From positions 511,458 through 575,457 of the forward strand of contig NZ_LT635544.1 in NCBI RefSeq assembly GCF_900120125.1: a stretch of 64,000 nt of DNA, in the 5' to 3' direction. Position numbers and translations under genes: made by a program. Shown piece after piece: positions 33,593 through 42,726 of this stretch (the first letter of the stretch is position 1; each line of letters opens with the position of its first letter). The notes beneath the pieces were generated by a model. The model was not told the origin of the DNA and searched no databases. It saw nothing but the letters and a program-made list of their open reading frames with translations. This DNA is from Gemella massiliensis. GTDB lineage: Bacteria; Bacillota; Bacilli; Staphylococcales; Gemellaceae.

Positions 33593-34666
33593 ATGAATAA
33601 AAATAGTTTGTTGTCAAAAGTATTTCATAGATACTTCATTGTAGCACTAAACGGTATGGCTCTTGGGTTGTTTTGTACTCTTATAATCGGGCTTATTATT
33701 AAACAGATAGCATTAAGCTTAAGTGGAGGGTTATCAGGATTTTTAGTTGCTGTAGCGACGATAGCCATGGCACTTACAGGACCTGTAATCGGTATAGGAG
33801 TAGCACATGCGTTGAAAGCACCTAAGTTAGTAATTTTAGCATCAGGTGTTGTTGGATTTCTTGGAGCATTTGGTTCTAACCTTGGTACAAACCATCTAAT
33901 TGAACAGGGGAAACTTTCTATTAGTGGTTCAGGTGATCCGCTTGGGGCTTTTATTGCTGTCGTTATTGCGGCTGAGTGTGGACGATTAATTTCAGGAAAA
34001 ACAAAAATAGATATTATTGTAACACCTTTTGTTACGATTATTATTGGAGCCGTTGTGGCTTATTATACCGGTCCATATTTAATTAGTGGTATGAAAATGC
34101 TTGGTTCATTTATTCGAGAGGCAACAGAATTACAACCATTTATAATGGGAATAGTTGTATCAGTTGTAATGGGAATTATTTTAACATTACCGATTAGTTC
34201 GGCGGCATTATCTATAATTTTAGGATTGTCGGGTATAGCGGCAGGAGCTTCTACTGTCGGGTGTGCGGCGCAAATGGTAGGATTTGCGGTAATTAGTTTT
34301 AAAGCAAATGGTTGGAACGGATTACTTGCACAAGGTTTAGGAACATCAATGCTTCAGGTTCCGAATATTATGAAAAAACCTATTATATGGATACCGCCTA
34401 TTATAGCAAGTGCTATACTTGGTCCGGTAGCAACACTTGTATGTGCAATGGAGAATAACCCTGCCGGTGGTGGTATGGGGACATCAGGTCTTGTTGGACA
34501 ACTTATGACATGGCAAACAATGGCTGGGCATACTAACCATATGATACTTCTTGTAGAAATATTGCTACTGCATTTTATTTTGCCGGCGATATTATCGTAT
34601 GCAGTTTATTATTACATGGAAAAAAAAGGATATGTTAAATCATCAGATTACCAACTTGCATTATAA
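33593..34666 (+). CDS. PfoR-like membrane protein (PTS EIIC-type, COG3641)
   Basis: 357 residues, about ten hydrophobic helices, glycine-rich. It matches the family annotated as PTS EIIC-like or PfoR: HRYFIVALNGMALGLFCTLIIGLI at the N terminus, and LGAFIAVVIAAECGRLISGKTKIDIIVTP centrally. No EIIA or EIIB partner is nearby, so sugar transport by a PTS is doubtful; the family has no proven function (PfoR was once named a toxin regulator). AAAGGGGAA precedes the ATG. A likely HxlR-type operator lies upstream. Confidence 0.75.
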   Translation: MNKNSLLSKVFHRYFIVALNGMALGLFCTLIIGLIIKQIALSLSGGLSGFLVAVATIAMALTGPVIGIGVAHALKAPKLVILASGVVGFLGAFGSNLGTNHLIEQGKLSISGSGDPLGAFIAVVIAAECGRLISGKTKIDIIVTPFVTIIIGAVVAYYTGPYLISGMKMLGSFIREATELQPFIMGIVVSVVMGIILTLPISSAALSIILGLSGIAAGASTVGCAAQMVGFAVISFKANGWNGLLAQGLGTSMLQVPNIMKKPIIWIPPIIASAILGPVATLVCAMENNPAGGGMGTSGLVGQLMTWQTMAGHTNHMILLVEILLLHFILPAILSYAVYYYMEKKGYVKSSDYQLAL

Positions 34667-34803
34667 TAAATAATACATCATACATATATATATATTATGT
34701 ACAGTTAATTAATAAAGTATTTAAGATAGGTGCAAGAATTTTGATGAATATGCAAAAAGACGGATAAAATAAAAATACCGCTCAAAAAAATTAGTGCAAT
34801 TTA

Positions 34804-34846
34804 AAAACAATCTCAATGTTATATGACTGACGTTGAGATTGTTTTT
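34804..34846 (+). terminator. terminator downstream of the PfoR-like gene
   Basis: Arms AAAAACAATCTCAA and TTGAGATTGTTTTT, 14 perfect pairs with the T-run in the right arm. It lies 138 bases after the stop codon. Confidence 0.85.
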
Positions 34847-34970
34847 TGCTGTTTTAACGAGATAATAAATATTATACTATGAAAAGTTAAAATATAAAAA
34901 AATTGTAAATACATATAAATAGTATTCAAAAGTCATTAAAATATGGTAAAATAAATAGGACTGTAAATAC

Positions 34971-35231
34971 AATTATATATTTATATACAAAATATTATTT
35001 TTTGCTGATTTTATAGTAGTATGTTACCCTTAAAAATTAACCTTTGAACAGCAACGAACTTAATAGCAATGTTTGTAGTGGTAATAGTAAAATGCTAAAA
35101 GCATTTTACTTGGAGAATTTTAGACCTTGGCTAAAATTCTAGCCGAAAAATCCACCTACGTAGTAGGTTAGTTGTAGGCGTCCATACCACTACTAACCAT
35201 TGCTGGAATATTTGTAAAATAATATATAATT
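34971..35231 (+). repeat. 261-bp MITE-like element with structured interior
   Basis: Ends are imperfect inverted repeats (AATTATATAT outermost on both sides, then CAAA, ATATT, GCTG/CAGC and TAGTAGTATG/CATACCACTA). The interior has nested pairings: AGCAATG and GTAGTGGTA (35063-35082) with TACCACTAC and CATTGCT (35184-35205), enclosing AAAATGC/GCATTTT, AGAATTTTAG/CTAAAATTCT and ACCTAC/GTAGGT hairpins. No reading frame. A shorter, opposite copy is at 6879-7018. Immediately upstream of rbgA, so it is part of that gene's leader or promoter region. Confidence 0.75.
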
Positions 35232-35256
35232 AAATAACAAAAGGAGTTAAAATTGC

Positions 35257-36129
35257 ATGGTTATTCAATGGTTTCCCGGGCATATGGCAAAGGCAACAAG
35301 AGAAGTAAAAGAAAAATTAAAATTAGTAGATATTGTATTTGAACTTGTAGATGCTCGTTGTCCGTTATCATCACACAACATGTACTTAGATGAAGTAGTG
35401 AAAGACAAAAAGAAAATTATTATTTTTAATAAGGTTGACCTATGTGATAGAAAAGAAACTGCAAAATGGAAAAATTATTTTGAAGATAAAGGATATGTTG
35501 TTGTTTACACTGATTCAAAAAATAGCAATAACTTAAATAAAGTAATTGGTAAGGCTAAAGAAGAATTAGCAGAAAAAATTGCTCGCCAAGTAGAAAAAGG
35601 TATAAAACCAAGAGCAATTCGATCTATGGTAATAGGGATTCCTAATGTCGGAAAATCAACATTTATCAATAAATTGATAAAAAAAAATGTAGCAAATACT
35701 GCTAATAAACCAGGTGTTACTAAAAAACAACAGTGGTTAAAATTGAATAAAGATATTGAGTTGTTGGATACACCGGGAATTTTAATGCCCAAATTTGACA
35801 ATCAAAAAATAGGTAAAAAATTAAGTTTAATTGCTTCAATAAAAGATGATATAACACCACTTGATGATGTATGTTTATACTTAATAGAATTATTAAAAAC
35901 AAATTATTTAGAAAATTTAAATAACCTTTATAAAATAAATGTGTCACAAGATGATGACAATGTTTTTATTATGGAAAAAATTGCTGAGAAGAAATTTAAA
36001 AAGATTGCCGGAGATTATGACTATGATTCTACTATAAAATTACTTATCCAAGATTTCAGAACACAAAAATTCGGATTAATTACCTTAGATAATTATCAAG
36101 AAATGGTGGAAATTAATGATGAAAATTAA
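35257..36129 (+). CDS. rbgA: ribosome biogenesis GTPase RbgA (YlqF)
   Basis: 290 residues. Circularly permuted GTPase: WFPGHMAKATREVKEKLKLVDIVFELVDARCP at the N terminus, then G4 NKVD, G1 GIPNVGKST and G3 DTPGILMPKF, in the permuted order. It matures the 50S subunit in the cytosol. AAAAGGAG is ten bases before the ATG. Overlaps rnhB by 14 bases, the usual Firmicute pair. Confidence 0.96.
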   Translation: MVIQWFPGHMAKATREVKEKLKLVDIVFELVDARCPLSSHNMYLDEVVKDKKKIIIFNKVDLCDRKETAKWKNYFEDKGYVVVYTDSKNSNNLNKVIGKAKEELAEKIARQVEKGIKPRAIRSMVIGIPNVGKSTFINKLIKKNVANTANKPGVTKKQQWLKLNKDIELLDTPGILMPKFDNQKIGKKLSLIASIKDDITPLDDVCLYLIELLKTNYLENLNNLYKINVSQDDDNVFIMEKIAEKKFKKIAGDYDYDSTIKLLIQDFRTQKFGLITLDNYQEMVEINDEN

Positions 36130-36907
36130 CGAAATAAAAGAAATTTTTTCACAAGAGATAGTAGAAAAAGAAATAATAGAAACATTGCAAAAAGATGAGA
36201 GAATAGGTGTAAAAAAAATATTACTTAGTTATAATAAAAAACAAGAAAAGAAAAATTTTCTAAAAAAAGAATACGAAAAAAAGTCATTTTATGAAAATAA
36301 GTGTTATAATAGTGGGTATAAGTATATTTGTGGAGTAGATGAGGTAGGTCGTGGACCTTTGGCGGGTCCGGTAGTAGCAGCTGCGGTAATTTTAAAACCG
36401 GATAATTATTTTGAAGGATTAAATGATTCAAAAAAATTATCAAAAACTAAACGTGAAGAATTGTACGATAAAATAAAAGCTGAAGCATTAGCATATGCGG
36501 TGTGTGAAGTAGATAATAGAGAAATAGAAAAATATAATATTTATAATGCCAGCAGAATAGCAATGCAAAAAGCTGTTGAAAAGTTATCACAGACGCCGGA
36601 TTTTCTTTTAATTGATGCCATGCCATTTGGAAATTATCCAATTTCAAATTTTAGTATGGTTAAGGGTGATGAAAAAAGCGTTTCAATAGCGGCGGCTTCC
36701 GTTATAGCTAAAGTATATCGTGATCGCTTAATGGAAGATTATTCAAAAAAATATCCATATTATGATTTTGAAAATAATGCAGGATATGGCACCAAGAGAC
36801 ACTTGGAAGCCTTAGATAAATATGGAATTTGTCCAATACATCGAAGAGATTTTGAACCGATAAAAACAATAATACAAGGAGGAAAAAATGAACAACGAAA
36901 AAAATAA
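36116..36907 (+). CDS. rnhB: ribonuclease HII
   Basis: 263 residues. The catalytic core begins YICGVDEVGRGPLAGPVVAAAVIL with Asp75 and Glu76; DAMPFGN holds a third acidic residue and SVIAKVYRDRLM follows. A 70-residue N-terminal extension is usual in Bacilli. Removes ribonucleotides from DNA-RNA hybrids. Two adjacent ATG codons (36116, 36119) are possible starts. Overlaps rbgA upstream and the RNase J2 gene downstream by 20 bases. Confidence 0.95.
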   Translation: MMKINEIKEIFSQEIVEKEIIETLQKDERIGVKKILLSYNKKQEKKNFLKKEYEKKSFYENKCYNSGYKYICGVDEVGRGPLAGPVVAAAVILKPDNYFEGLNDSKKLSKTKREELYDKIKAEALAYAVCEVDNREIEKYNIYNASRIAMQKAVEKLSQTPDFLLIDAMPFGNYPISNFSMVKGDEKSVSIAAASVIAKVYRDRLMEDYSKKYPYYDFENNAGYGTKRHLEALDKYGICPIHRRDFEPIKTIIQGGKNEQRKK

Positions 36908-38675
36908 TAATCATGGTCAGAAGATCAGCGTACATAAAAAAAATAATGTTGTGAAAAATAAATTAAATAACATTGAGAGTAAAGAAGTAAAGAAAAAACC
37001 AAGTAAATCAAGAAAAAATTATCCAAAGGTTAGTATAACTCCGTTAGGGGGAGTAGAAGAAGTAGCTAAAAACATGTATATGGTAGAAATTGGTGACGAG
37101 ATATTTGTTTTAGATGCCGGTCTTATGTTCCCTGAAACTGAAATGATAGGGATAGATGCGGTTATACCGGATATTAGTTACTTGATTAAGAATAAGAATA
37201 GGGTAAAAGGTATCTTTTTATCTAATGGACGTGTAAGTTCTATGGGGGCTGTTCCTTATATAATAGATAAGCTGAAGTGTCCTGTTTATGGTTCTAAATT
37301 AACGATTGATTTATTAAAAAATCATTTAAAACAATTAAATATCAGACGTCGTATTAAATTTTATTATGTTAGAGAGAATAATAAATATGATTTTAATAAT
37401 GCTCATATAACATTTTTTAAAACGACATATTCTATGCCGGATTCACTAGGTATTTGCATTTCTACCGCACAAGGAAATATAGTTTATACCGGAGAATTTA
37501 AGTTTGACCAATCTGTAAGTAAAGAATACAGAGCAGATATGTTAAAAATTAGCCAACTAGGTCAAAAAGGTGTTATGGTATTACTAAGTGATTCCAGTAA
37601 TGCTAATGTAAAGGGATATAATGTGCCGGAAAATGAGGCGGCAGAACAGATTGATAACGCATTTTATCAAGCTAATAAAAGAATTATTGTTACGTGTTAT
37701 GCCTCTAATTTTTTAACAATTTCTCATATTGTTAAAGCCGCATTAGGTCAAAATAGAAAAATATTATTACTGGGTCAAGCTATTCAAGATTCTATAAATA
37801 GTGCAAGAAATATGAATTACCTAGAAATAGAAGACGATAAATTAATTGGTATAGACGATTTAAAAAACTATCCACAAAATGAAATATGTATTCTTTCATC
37901 CGGAGAACAAGGAGAACCCATTGAAGCGATGAAAAATATTGCAGAGAAATCTATTACCAATATTCAAATAGAAGAAGGAGATACTATTATGATAGCGGCA
38001 ACTCCATCACCTAACATGGAAGTTATGTTATTCCAAACATTAAATCTTCTTGTAGAATTAGGTGCTAATGTTGTTACCGCCTCTAAACGTCTTCATGCTG
38101 CAAGTCACGCTACACGTGAAGAATTAAAATTGATGTTGAATATGTTAATGCCTAAACACTTTATTCCTGTTCAAGGAGAATTTAGGAATTTAAGAAAACA
38201 TGCAGAAATAGCAGCGGAAACAGGTGTTAACAAAAAAAATATTCACATATTGGAAAAAGGTACTACGTTGGAAATTTCAGGTAATAAGGCAAAAGAATTA
38301 TTAAAAAATATTCCGGTTGGAAATATTCTTGTAGATGGTCGTGGAATTGGAGATGTAGAAGACAGTGTTTTAAAAGATAGAAAGTTGTTGTCAAATGACG
38401 GTATTTTTGTAACCTCGTATGCAATAAGCAGAAAAACTAAAAGTTTAGTCGGAAGACCATGTATTCAAACAAAGGGTTTTGTCTATGTTAAAAAAAGTGC
38501 TGAACTCATAAAAGAAGCTGAAGAAAAAGTCACAGAATACTTAATTAATAATCCTATAAAGAGTATTCGTGATTGTTCAACAATAAAATCAGAAATTAGA
38601 AGTATGTTATCCAGTCTACTTTATGATAGTACAAAACGAAAACCTATAATTATAGTCAACTTTACATTAATTTAA
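36888..38675 (+). CDS. rnjB: RNase J2-type protein lacking the metal-binding motif
   Basis: 595 residues with the RNase J architecture: beta-lactamase fold, beta-CASP insert (LLLGQAIQDSINSARNM) and C-terminal domain. The catalytic HxHxDH motif is gone: where active enzymes read LTHGHEDHIG this protein reads LSNGRVSSMG (111-120). Other ligands are altered as well: IVYTGEFKFD for IVHTGDFKFD and PVQGEF for PVHGEF. It keeps SSGEQGEP and ASHAT. In several cocci RNase J2 is an inactive partner that binds RNase J1; this looks like that type. A 45-residue basic N-terminal extension is present. CAAGGAGGA precedes the ATG. Confidence 0.9.
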   Translation: MNNEKNNNHGQKISVHKKNNVVKNKLNNIESKEVKKKPSKSRKNYPKVSITPLGGVEEVAKNMYMVEIGDEIFVLDAGLMFPETEMIGIDAVIPDISYLIKNKNRVKGIFLSNGRVSSMGAVPYIIDKLKCPVYGSKLTIDLLKNHLKQLNIRRRIKFYYVRENNKYDFNNAHITFFKTTYSMPDSLGICISTAQGNIVYTGEFKFDQSVSKEYRADMLKISQLGQKGVMVLLSDSSNANVKGYNVPENEAAEQIDNAFYQANKRIIVTCYASNFLTISHIVKAALGQNRKILLLGQAIQDSINSARNMNYLEIEDDKLIGIDDLKNYPQNEICILSSGEQGEPIEAMKNIAEKSITNIQIEEGDTIMIAATPSPNMEVMLFQTLNLLVELGANVVTASKRLHAASHATREELKLMLNMLMPKHFIPVQGEFRNLRKHAEIAAETGVNKKNIHILEKGTTLEISGNKAKELLKNIPVGNILVDGRGIGDVEDSVLKDRKLLSNDGIFVTSYAISRKTKSLVGRPCIQTKGFVYVKKSAELIKEAEEKVTEYLINNPIKSIRDCSTIKSEIRSMLSSLLYDSTKRKPIIIVNFTLI

Positions 38676-38682
38676 TAAAAAA

Positions 38683-38716
38683 TAAAAGGGGATAATAAAT
38701 TAATTGTCCCCTTATA
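38683..38716 (+). terminator. hairpin between rnjB and dinB
   Basis: AAGGGGA and TCCCCTT arms extended by A-T pairs; no long T-tract, so strength is uncertain. Confidence 0.55.
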
Positions 38717-38739
38717 ACTAACTAAAAAGGAGGTAGCTT

Positions 38740-39951
38740 ATGTCTAAAGTGATTGCTCATATCGATATGAATTGTTTTTATGCAAGTGTCGAAGAAAAGT
38801 ATAATCCAAAATTAAAGGGAAGACCGTTGGCAGTTGCAGGAGAAGTTAAGAAAAGACATGGAATAATAGTTACCTCCAATTATCCGGCAAGATCTTTTGG
38901 AGTGAAAACTACAATGAGAGTAGGAGAAGCCAGAAAATTATGTCCAAGTTTGCAAATAGTACGTCCTGATTTTGAAAAATATCAAATAGAATCAAAAAGG
39001 ATTTTTGATTTAGTAAGGGAATATACTGATAAAATTGAAATAGTTTCTATAGATGAGGCTTATATAGATTTAAGTGAAATAAAAGATCCGATAAAAGTCG
39101 CTGCTGTAATTCAAAGAAGAATATATAAACAACTGAAAATACCTTCGAGTATAGGGATTTCTTATAATAAATTTTTTGCAAAGATGGCATCGGATTTAAA
39201 AAAACCGCTTGGTTTTACGATAATAAATAAAAAAAATTATAAGGAAATATTGTGGAATCTTGATGTAGAAAAGATGCACGGTTGTGGAAAAGCTGCAACA
39301 AAAAAATTAAAAAAACTAAAAATTAATACAATAGGTGATGTTGCAACTGCTAATGAGGTTATTTTACATAGTATTCTTGGAATTCAAGGTTTAAGATTAA
39401 AAAAAAGAGCCAATGGAGAAGATAGTAGAGTGTTAAAATACACCGTAGAAAGAAAATCAATAGGAAATTCTAAAACATTTTCCAGTGATTTAATAGAAGA
39501 AGAGGAAATATTAAAAGAAGTAAAAAAATTAAGTAAAAAGGTAAGTGAAAGAGCTGTATCACGAGATTATGTAGGGAATAATATTTCTATAATGATTAAA
39601 TTTTCTGACTTTAAGGTTATGACACGTTCGAAAAAAATTTCTGAGTACATAAATGCTGAAAAAGATATTTTTGGTTATGCCTGGGAATTATTATCCGAAA
39701 ATTATGATTTTAATGTAGGGATAAGGTTATTGGGAGTGTCATTAAATGAGATAAAAAAATTAAAAGATTTAAACATTCAATTAGATATTTTTGATGAAAA
39801 AAATTATAAAAAAGAAGAAAAGTTAAGAAAATTATCACGAAGTTTAAAAGAACAATTTGGTGATAAAGTTCTTACAAGTCCTCAAAAAAATGATAATAAA
39901 AACAAAAAGACTATAATAACTACAAGCTTTAGTAAAGATTTTTTAGATTAA
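38740..39951 (+). CDS. dinB: DNA polymerase IV (Y family)
   Basis: 403 residues. HIDMNCFYASVEEKYNP holds the first catalytic Asp, RPLAVAG and YPARSFGVKTTMRVGEA the fingers, and VSIDEAYIDLSEI the catalytic Asp-Glu pair. The little-finger domain is at about 240-350. The C terminus does not show a clear beta-clamp motif, though LDIFDE (about 352) fits the QxxLF type loosely. Error-prone translesion polymerase. AAGGAGGT ribosome site. Confidence 0.94.
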   Translation: MSKVIAHIDMNCFYASVEEKYNPKLKGRPLAVAGEVKKRHGIIVTSNYPARSFGVKTTMRVGEARKLCPSLQIVRPDFEKYQIESKRIFDLVREYTDKIEIVSIDEAYIDLSEIKDPIKVAAVIQRRIYKQLKIPSSIGISYNKFFAKMASDLKKPLGFTIINKKNYKEILWNLDVEKMHGCGKAATKKLKKLKINTIGDVATANEVILHSILGIQGLRLKKRANGEDSRVLKYTVERKSIGNSKTFSSDLIEEEEILKEVKKLSKKVSERAVSRDYVGNNISIMIKFSDFKVMTRSKKISEYINAEKDIFGYAWELLSENYDFNVGIRLLGVSLNEIKKLKDLNIQLDIFDEKNYKKEEKLRKLSRSLKEQFGDKVLTSPQKNDNKNKKTIITTSFSKDFLD

Positions 39952-39977
39952 TAAAAACCTAAAAGAAAGGAAGAAAA

Positions 39978-40658
39978 ATGCTGATGATTAATAAGAGATT
40001 AGAATTAGTTGCAACATATGTTACGGGTAGAAGGCTTGCAGATATAGGAAGTGATCATGCATATTTACCTTTATACTTGGTCAAAAATAAAAAAATAGAT
40101 TTTGCTATAGCCGGTGAAATAGTAGAAGGTCCATATAAAGTATCTCAAAAAAATGTAGCACAAGAAGGTTTTTCAAAAATTATTGAATGTCGGAAAGCAG
40201 CAGGATTAGATGCAATATCACTTGATGACAATATAGAAGTAATTACTATTTGTGGAATGGGTGGAAAATTAATAGCTGAAATATTGGAAAATGGAAAAGG
40301 AAAATTAAAAAGCAAGCCGAGTTTAATTTTACAACCAAATGTTGGAGAAAATTTCGTTCGCATTAAATTGCAAGAATTAGGATATAAAATAGATGCAGAA
40401 GACATAATAGAAGAAGATGGGCATATTTATGAAATAATAGTAGCTAGTTTTGGAAAAATGAATTTAACAGAAGATGAGATAAATTTTGGAAAATTTTTAA
40501 CAAAAGAAAAACCGGAACTATATATAAAGAAACAAAATTTAGAATTAGAAAAAATAAATTATATATTAGCACAACTAAAAAAATCTAACAATACTCAGCT
40601 AGAGAAAATAAAGGTGCAGGAAGAAAAATATAAAAAAATAGAAGCGCTAATTCAGTAG
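39978..40658 (+). CDS. trmK: tRNA (adenine-22-N1)-methyltransferase TrmK
   Basis: 226 residues. The start RLELVATYVTGRRLADIGSDHAYLPLYLV is the SAM-binding motif of TrmK, followed by AIAGEIVEGPYKVSQKNV and ITICGMGGKLIAEIL, plus the coiled-coil C-terminal domain (about 160-226). Methylates A22 of several tRNAs in the cytosol. AAAGGAAG precedes the ATG. The Nif3-like gene usually downstream is not present. Confidence 0.93.
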   Translation: MLMINKRLELVATYVTGRRLADIGSDHAYLPLYLVKNKKIDFAIAGEIVEGPYKVSQKNVAQEGFSKIIECRKAAGLDAISLDDNIEVITICGMGGKLIAEILENGKGKLKSKPSLILQPNVGENFVRIKLQELGYKIDAEDIIEEDGHIYEIIVASFGKMNLTEDEINFGKFLTKEKPELYIKKQNLELEKINYILAQLKKSNNTQLEKIKVQEEKYKKIEALIQ

Positions 40659-40751
40659 TTTTTAAGATTTACAAAAAAATTTATTAGAACGGTATTTATA
40701 ATTTATAAATCATAATTGATTTGGATAGACACAAGATAGGAGTGTAAGAAA

Positions 40752-41510
40752 ATGGAATATAGTTTTAAAGATATGTATTCTAGATCAAAAGTAGCAGTAG
40801 AAACAGATAGATATGTTATTTATCAAATGTTAAAATCGAAATTAAATTTTAGTGGAAATTATTTACTTATAAAACAAATGCCGGAAATTGTTGATGAGTT
40901 GGAATATTATATAGCTTCTTGTTATAAATTTTTTAAAGATGCCGGTATTAATTTTATTCATATAGCTACACCGGAGAAAAAAGAACTTTCTAAAAAATTA
41001 AAAAAATATCTAAAAAAAGATGGATATAATGAGATAAATTTTGACTTGTACCATTTGAAAAGAGAAGAATTTGTTGAACAAAATCTGAGTAATTATAAAG
41101 TAGAATTTTTACAGAAAAAAGATAACAGTGAATATTTAGAGTTTCAATATAAAATAGATTCGGAACTGGGTGATAGTCGATGGGCAATTCATAATCAAGA
41201 GTTGCTTTATGAAAATATTCGTTCAGAAAATATACTTCAATTAATAGCAAAAGATAATGATAAAATTATAGGAACTATGAATGTAATAATGAAAACAGAC
41301 TTTTTTGAAGTTGATAATCTGTATGTAGCCAAAGAGTACAGAAGACAAGGAGTTGCTAAACATCTTTTAAATTACGCAGTGTTAAATATGAGAAAAGAAA
41401 ATGTAGTATTGGTTGCTGATAGTAATGATACACCTAAATATATGTATGAAAAAATTGGATTTAAAAAAATATCAAAGCAAGATTTTTATCTAAAATCGAA
41501 TGTTAATTAA
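40752..41510 (+). CDS. GNAT-family N-acetyltransferase
   Basis: 252 residues. The C-terminal half (about 120-250) is a GNAT domain: IIGTMNVIM, FEVDNLYVAKEYRRQGVAKHLLNYAVLNM contains the acetyl-CoA loop RRQGVA, and SNDTPKYMYEKIGFKKI the C-terminal motif. The N-terminal 115 residues are a less conserved extension, so it may be a tandem GNAT with a degenerate first copy. Substrate unknown. ATAGGAG ribosome site. Confidence 0.85.
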   Translation: MEYSFKDMYSRSKVAVETDRYVIYQMLKSKLNFSGNYLLIKQMPEIVDELEYYIASCYKFFKDAGINFIHIATPEKKELSKKLKKYLKKDGYNEINFDLYHLKREEFVEQNLSNYKVEFLQKKDNSEYLEFQYKIDSELGDSRWAIHNQELLYENIRSENILQLIAKDNDKIIGTMNVIMKTDFFEVDNLYVAKEYRRQGVAKHLLNYAVLNMRKENVVLVADSNDTPKYMYEKIGFKKISKQDFYLKSNVN

Positions 41511-41663
41511 GAAATGCTTTAATAAATATTTGGCTAATTATAGAATTAAAGAGGATAAGTACAACCGAATATTTTTGGAAAATATTTTTAAAATATTGAT
41601 GAATTTTGTTATGTGTAGTAAACTAATAGTGGTGGTTTTATAGAAGAGAGTAGGTAAATAAAA

Positions 41664-42602
41664 TTGAAAAAGGTAGTTAAAAAAATATTAAAATTTATTA
41701 TAGAATCCTCAGTAGTTGTCCTTATTATTTATGGAGTTTTTTCTGCCGGTGGTTATGTGAAATCTAAAAAACATAAAGATAATCAAGTAGAAGTTTCAAA
41801 ACAGGAACAGGTTCAAAAAAATAATGAGTCCAAAGAAGAAAGTCAAGAAAAGAAAAAATTAAATCAAGCGGAACTTGATGAGGCTATGAATAATATAGTT
41901 AGCAAATATCAAGGAAATAACGAAATTGGTGTTGTTTATAAAAATTTTTCAACCGGTTACAGATTTGCGGTAGCAGATGATAAATATTTTACAGCGGCGA
42001 GTACCGTTAAAGTTGTATATGCTATGAAGATTTATGATAGAATAAAAGCAGGAGAAATATCTAAAGATAAGCCGATTTATTATAATAAGAAATTTTTAGA
42101 AGAAGGTGGGGGAGAAATAACCAATCAACCTAAAAAGGATAGTTATGAATTAGAGTATGTAATTCAAAATATGATTCAATATTCTGATAATACAGCTACC
42201 AGAATGCTCATTGGGAACAGTGCGACAGCCAGCGATGTTCTTACTAAATATTTTGCACAATTAGGTGTTTCTCTACCTGTAGCGCAAGCACAAAAAAATA
42301 AAGTAACTCCAAAAATGATGGAGGCAGCATGGAGTAAATTATATTCAGAAAGAGATAACTACCCTGAATTATTAAAATATTTGCAAGACACAAAAGATAG
42401 TGAATGGATAAAAAAAGGTATTCAAGATAAAAAAATAGCGAGTAAGTATGGCGGAATAGATGCCAATATGCACGACACTGCTATAGTATTTGGTGATCAA
42501 GACTATATGCTGCTCATATATACAAATAATTTGTCAAATTCAGGAAATAGTATTTCAGAAATGGCAAAAGAGATAAATAATCTTACTGATAATAATATGT
42601 AA
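41664..42602 (+). CDS. beta-lactamase-fold serine hydrolase, membrane anchored
   Basis: 312 residues from a TTG (AGAGAGTAGG upstream). Membrane helix about 12-30, a charged linker (30-75, Lys/Glu/Gln-rich), then a class A beta-lactamase fold: the SxxK motif is AASTVKV and SDN is YSDNTATRML. The third motif reads SKYGG instead of KTG/KSG, and I see no Glu166-type omega loop, so genuine beta-lactamase activity is unlikely. More probably a cell-wall-associated serine hydrolase or PBP-like protein of unknown substrate. Its terminator is split by insertion sequence copy 2. Confidence 0.8.
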   Translation: MKKVVKKILKFIIESSVVVLIIYGVFSAGGYVKSKKHKDNQVEVSKQEQVQKNNESKEESQEKKKLNQAELDEAMNNIVSKYQGNNEIGVVYKNFSTGYRFAVADDKYFTAASTVKVVYAMKIYDRIKAGEISKDKPIYYNKKFLEEGGGEITNQPKKDSYELEYVIQNMIQYSDNTATRMLIGNSATASDVLTKYFAQLGVSLPVAQAQKNKVTPKMMEAAWSKLYSERDNYPELLKYLQDTKDSEWIKKGIQDKKIASKYGGIDANMHDTAIVFGDQDYMLLIYTNNLSNSGNSISEMAKEINNLTDNNM

Positions 42603-42691
42603 AGTAATTACAGTTATTTCGACAATATTAACATCTAACTTTGATAAAAATGGCTCTGTGTCAAATACGGGGCATGAGAAAAAATAAGGAT

Positions 42692-42726
42692 AAAATGCTA
42701 AGCAATGCAGTGTTGCTTGGCATTTT
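42692..42726. terminator. terminator carried by the insertion sequence, copy 2
   Basis: Same AAAATGCTAAGCAA/TTGCTTGGCATTTT hairpin as in copy 1; may substitute for the split terminator of the hydrolase gene. Confidence 0.8.
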
